Shown here: positions 59,870-64,000 of the stretch, in pieces
How the letters are laid out: each line of letters begins with the position of its first letter
Position numbering within the stretch: position 1 is the first letter of the stretch
From: Hirsutella rhossiliensis
Taxonomy: Eukaryota > Ascomycota > Sordariomycetes > Hypocreales > Ophiocordycipitaceae
Assembly (NCBI RefSeq): GCF_020360975.1
Contig: NW_025408677.1
Location: forward strand, 1,488,001-1,552,000
Reading direction: 5' to 3'
DNA: 64,000 bases
Program-made: the position numbers and the translations under genes
The notes under the pieces: generated by a model
What the model saw: the letters and a program-made list of their open reading frames with translations, nothing else
Told to the model about the DNA's origin: nothing
The model's database searches: none

Positions 59870-62800
59870 CTTTACCTACTTTATAGTCTTAGCCTAGGCC
59901 GCTATTAGTAGTTTACTAGTCTATCGTTCTCGCTTACTAGTTTATATAGGGCCTTAAACTTATTAAGGGCTATAGCTCCCGTAAACTTATATATAGGTTC
60001 CTATATAGGGTTAAGGTACCTGCGCTACTTAACGAGAACCTCCTAGCGTTTCCCTTAGCTTACCTTCTTTAGCGTATAGCCTATATCTCTTTAACCTCGA
60101 ATTTATTATCTCCCTTTACCTTAAATATAAGCGGTTAAGCGTCCGCTACTTCTTATCTAAGTAGCGGGTTAGAGGAGGCTCGGTAAAGGAGGTTAACGTT
60201 AACCTTATTATAGACCCCTATTAAGAGACTATTAAGCTTAACTACCTATAAGCTAACGACCCTTTATACTATAAACTTTATATATAGCTAGTCTAGCTTC
60301 TTCTTTAGTCGCGCTAACCTATAGTTATAGAGGTCGAGCTATACTTTATCTCTTACTATAAACCTATCCGCTAGCGCCTTAGTTTTATTAGCGTGCCGCT
60401 CCTAATCCTATACTATAGCGGCTATCGCGGATTAATAGTATTCTATAGTTTCTTATAGCTTTTATATAAACGTAGAAGCGCGGCTCTTTAGTAATATACT
60501 ACTATACTACTTTATTACTACGTTTACGGTAAACGGGATCGGGGAGGGTAGCTTAAAGCTATATATTATAAAGAAGGGGGCTATCTTAATAGAGGTTTAT
60601 AGTCTACTATTTAGCGCGAGCTAAGTAGCAGGGAGCTAGCGGTCTTAGTCCGCTTAGTTATAGGCTATAACTACTTATAGGTATACCTACGCTTCCTAGT
60701 TAACCTTCTTAGGTCCCTTATTAGTTTATAAGTAATAAGCTATACTAAGTAGCTATATAATCTAAAGTAGCTAGTATAAGTACTATTAAAAGCGGCTAGT
60801 TTAGTTTAACCCTTTATCGCTTATAATAGAGGCCGGCTAGCTATATAAGTAGGCCTAGTACTAAAGAAAGCGCTCTATATAAGCTTTTATATCTATAAAT
60901 AGTATTAGCTTTAGTACTACTAATTTACTAAGTCGGTCCTTAATTACTTATATATAGCGGTTACCGCCCTTTATAAGCGGGAGGTCTATTATAAAGTCTA
61001 TCTATATATATATATAAAACCGGTCTAGTACTAAAAGCTACTTTAGTAGCCCCTTAAGCTACGCCTTTTAGATCTTTATATAGCTATAGATATCGTAGTT
61101 ATAGAGGAAGCGACGAACGTAGTACTATAAGAGGGGCTAGTAAAAGTCCCTTATAAGGCCTACTACTATACCCTATCTACTTAGGTAACCTATAACGCTA
61201 GAGTTATAGATAAGTTAGACTAGCCTCTCTTAGAGCTTATTTATTTATCTAGCTCTAGCGGTCCTTCTTTCTCCTTAGCTTCTATAGTATATAGTACGCC
61301 CGGTACCTATAGTCTCCCCCGCTAGCGTAGATACCCCTATAGGTTAATATAGTAGTCGGCTACTTATACTTTTAGCTTTAGCTTCGGATTTAAGCGTCGA
61401 GCGCCGGACTTAATAGCGCGGTATACGCCCTTATAGGTACGGTCTAGAGCCGCTATCCTATCCTATAAGCGTTAAAGGGCCTTATCTTAGAATACTCTCG
61501 CCGCGCACGCCCTTAGGCCGGTCTATCTCTCCTCGCTAGACCGAGGTAAAGGCGCGGGGGGAAGCTTATTCGCTAGCACCGCGTCTTCCTTTACTAGGGA
61601 AGCTCCTATATAAGTCTATAGTGCTTCTTACGGGATAAGCTATAGATCCTAGGCCTTAATATCCGCTCCCGTCGGCTAGTCTTAATCCTTTTAGAAAAGC
61701 GCGTTTAGGACTATAGAGTCCCGCTTAAAGCGGTACTTAATTAAGAAGTTAAAGCGTAAGAGATACTCCGCTTAGCGGGCTTACCGCTTTAAGAGGTACT
61801 AGCGAGTTATAAAGTACTTAAGGTTCTTATAGTTTATAAGAACCTTAAAGCTCTTATAGCTCTAAAGCTCCGCTTACTATTACTTAAGGTAGCTAATAAT
61901 CGCTAGTATCTCCTTATCGTAAATAGCGTAATTCCGCTCTACTAAGGTTAGCTTATAAGAGTAGAACGCTATTAGTTACTTCTGCTTATCTACCTTCTAA
62001 GAGAGCGTTCCTCTAAGTACCTAGCCGCTATAGTTTACTTTAACTAATATAGACTAGTTAAAGTCCTACTAAAGTAGTACTAAGGCTTAAGAAAATAGGT
62101 TCTTAAGTATATAGAACGCTCCTTCTTATATAAGCCCTTAGTAAAAGGCGGTCTACTTCTTAGTAATCTTATTTAAGGGTATTATAATATAGGAGAAGCT
62201 CCTAATAAATATCTTATAATAGTTCGCGAACTTAAAGAAGCTCTATACGCCTATCTATATAGTTAGGGTAGCTTAGTCCTAAATCGCTTAGATCTTTATA
62301 GGATCTTCCTATATACCTATACCTATATAGATAATAAAGCCTAGGTACTTAACCCTCTTAACCTTAAATTCATACTTATTTAAGTTAAGGTAGAGCCTAT
62401 AAAGTTAGAGGCGCTCTAAGACCCTTTATACTTTCTATATATAGTCCTTATAGGAGCTACTTATATAGATAAAGATATTATCTATATATATAGAGGCGAA
62501 CTTATTAAGAAAGTCCTAAAGTATATTATTAATATAACGCTAAAAGGTAGCGGGCGCTCTTAAGAGGCTAAAGGGCGTTATAAGCTACTTAAATAAGCTA
62601 TAGTATATATAGAACGCCGTCTTTTACTTATTACCCTCTAAGATCTATACCTTATAAAACGCCTATTTTATATTTAGCTTTATAAACTACTTTACCTTTA
62701 AAAGGTTATAGAGCGTATCTAAGATTAAGGGTAAGGGGTAGCGGTCTAGCCTTATAATTATATTTAAAGCCCTATAGTCGTAATAAAACTATATCCCGCC

Positions 62801-64000
62801 CCTTAGTTTATATATAAATAAGACTAGCGCTCTTACTTTAGAGCTACTTACTTAAATAAAACCCTTATTTAAGAGGTCCCTTAGTATCTTTTTTAGTACT
62901 AGTAGCTCCGTATATAATATATTATATAGTAGTCTAAACGGTATAGGTAGTTCCTACCTCTTCTTATTAATATAAAGTATAATCTTATAGTCTACCCCTA
63001 GCTTATATAAGTTAAGCTTATTTACTTCTTAGGACTTAAATAATAGTAGGAGGTCGTAAAAGCGCTCTAGTATCTACTACTATAGCTTAGAGGGCGACTT
63101 TAGCTTTTTCGCCTAGAGGGCCTTATCGATATCCGCTAGGCTAACTATATAGACCGCTATATTAGCCGCTGCCCGGCCTTCCTCCTACTTTAACCGTTAT
63201 ATAGCTCCTATAAAGATAGAGGTAAGGACTTCTTATACTAAGTATAAAGCTCGCACGCTTAGTCCTATACTTATAGAACTATTATTATAGTAGACCTACC
63301 GTTATATAGGCCTAAACTATAGCTTCTTTTAGTATAGAACTAAGTATAACTCTATATATAATAACTAAGGTTTCCTAAGGATTAAGGGAAACTCTAGTTA
63401 GGGGATTATATAGGCTACGATAAGCTTATAATAACTATTAACCTTTATAGCTAGCTATATAATACCCTTAATTACCGCACCCTCTATTACGCTTAAGGCG
63501 CCCTTTACTCGCCTTAGGGCGATCTTTTCTACTAGCACTTATATCTTTTATATAAGCGCCTCGTTAACTACGGCGTAGTATTAGTAGCCCTTATCTATAA
63601 GGGCGGCGATAGGTAAAGAGTTATTAACTATAACCTATATTAAAGTAAGCTCCTCTTTTATATAAGCGGATAATTCCTCTTTCTCCTTTATTAATACTAG
63701 CAATTAAGGCTCTAGAGCCTATCTTTACTCTAGAGCTACTCTTTTTCCTCTAAGCCTAAGGGAGCGGAGTCCTCTTTATCGTCTAAGGTAAGGAGCGGTT
63801 CTATCTTCGCTACTTAAACTACTATAGGCCGCTTAGCTAAAAAGAAAGGGCATTTTAATATAAAGTATATAAACGCGCTATAATATAGGTAGCGGCCGTT
63901 AGCCTTCCTTTTCTTAATTTCCTTACTTATTACCTACTTCGCCCGCTACTTAGAGAGCGGGATAGTATAAGGGATATTTAATAATAACTTCCTACCGCGT
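59870..64000 (-). mobile_element. Ty3/gypsy element with chromodomain, RIP-degraded, 5' end outside the window
   Basis: Minus-strand order from high to low coordinates: RT (about 62350-62900; PDRYPLPLI-like, KTAFYIYYSLFK, and YIDN at 62477-62488 where YxDD is expected), FANYYRIFIRSFS near 62150-62250, RNase H (61600-61950), integrase (about 60300-61400), and a chromodomain-like tail (FEVKEI, RKGKRQEVLVK-type, 59980-60120). The order RT-RNase H-integrase-chromodomain identifies a chromodomain-bearing gypsy lineage. CA/TG are almost absent and TAG/TAA abound. gag lies beyond the window edge. Confidence 0.82.
62477..62488 (-). other. RT active-site box of the gypsy element, mutated (YIDN)
   Basis: Codons TAT ATA GAT AAT on the minus strand. 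Gypsy RTs carry two Asp here. The second is Asn, again by G->A after a T at the codon boundary. Confidence 0.6.

Noticed and set aside
22260..64000. AT-rich block as a centromere
   Set aside because: Readable transposon order and the CA/TG-specific loss explain the composition; no satellite array is present.

Overview
The window looks like a transposon graveyard from a filamentous ascomycete (Pezizomycotina). The families present are fungal: Tad1-like LINEs, a Fot1/pogo-like element, a Hop-type MULE, fungal Helitron and hAT transposases, Ty1/copia and Ty3/gypsy polyproteins, and a fungal-only kinase-like protein. Over most of the 64 kb the dinucleotides CA and TG are almost absent, TA is in great excess and CG persists. 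This is the footprint of repeat-induced point mutation (RIP, CpA->TpA on either strand). It removes ATG codons and turns CAA/CAG/TGG into stops, so long ORFs are missing although protein families can still be read through the stops. I did not recognise a gene that is clearly intact anywhere in the window.

Layout. 1-5818: degraded copia element, minus strand, with a possible LTR at its 5' end. 5.8-15.8 kb: an island where RIP is light. A kinase-like gene on the minus strand (15277 down to 7510) was split by a MULE (8782-14110, 71-bp TIRs, 9-bp target duplication). The left TIR of that MULE was then split by a Fot1-like element (8817-10902, 42-bp TIRs, TA duplication). A truncated second Fot1-like copy lies at 6250-6737 in opposite orientation. 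15.85-20.03 kb: Helitron Rep-helicase relic (+), fused at an 8-bp direct repeat to a hAT transposase relic (20.0-21.8 kb, +). 21.9-30.3 kb: two Tad1-like LINE relics (-). 30.5-32.9 kb: second hAT relic (+). 35.8-37.8 kb: LINE ORF1 relic (-), followed by a RIP-mutated Fot1-like fragment. 38.06-43.77 kb: LINE relic (+) bracketed by a 19-bp inverted repeat. 43.97-46.23 kb: a large fold-back inverted repeat whose right arm is interrupted by a lightly mutated LTR-like insertion. 46.83-46.96 kb: tandem repeat. 47.4-48.3 kb: Pif1-like helicase fragment (+). 49-49.9 kb: relic of a SANT/Myb-domain gene (-). 53.3-58 kb: second copia relic (-). 58.6-59.8 kb: a plus-strand Ala-rich reading frame with its own TATA box. 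59.9-64 kb: Ty3/gypsy relic (-) with chromodomain, integrase, RNase H and RT.

The parts do not form a pathway; they form layers of insertion. Islands with CA/TG retained (about 5.5-15.8, 19.5-20.4, 21.93-22.6, 45.55-46.09 and 47.1-48.2 kb) probably mark sequence that arrived late, was single-copy, or escaped RIP. Pairs of mutated and unmutated copies inside the window let the mutation rule be read directly. Boundaries of RIP-degraded elements are approximate, because they were placed by reading translations by eye without database search.
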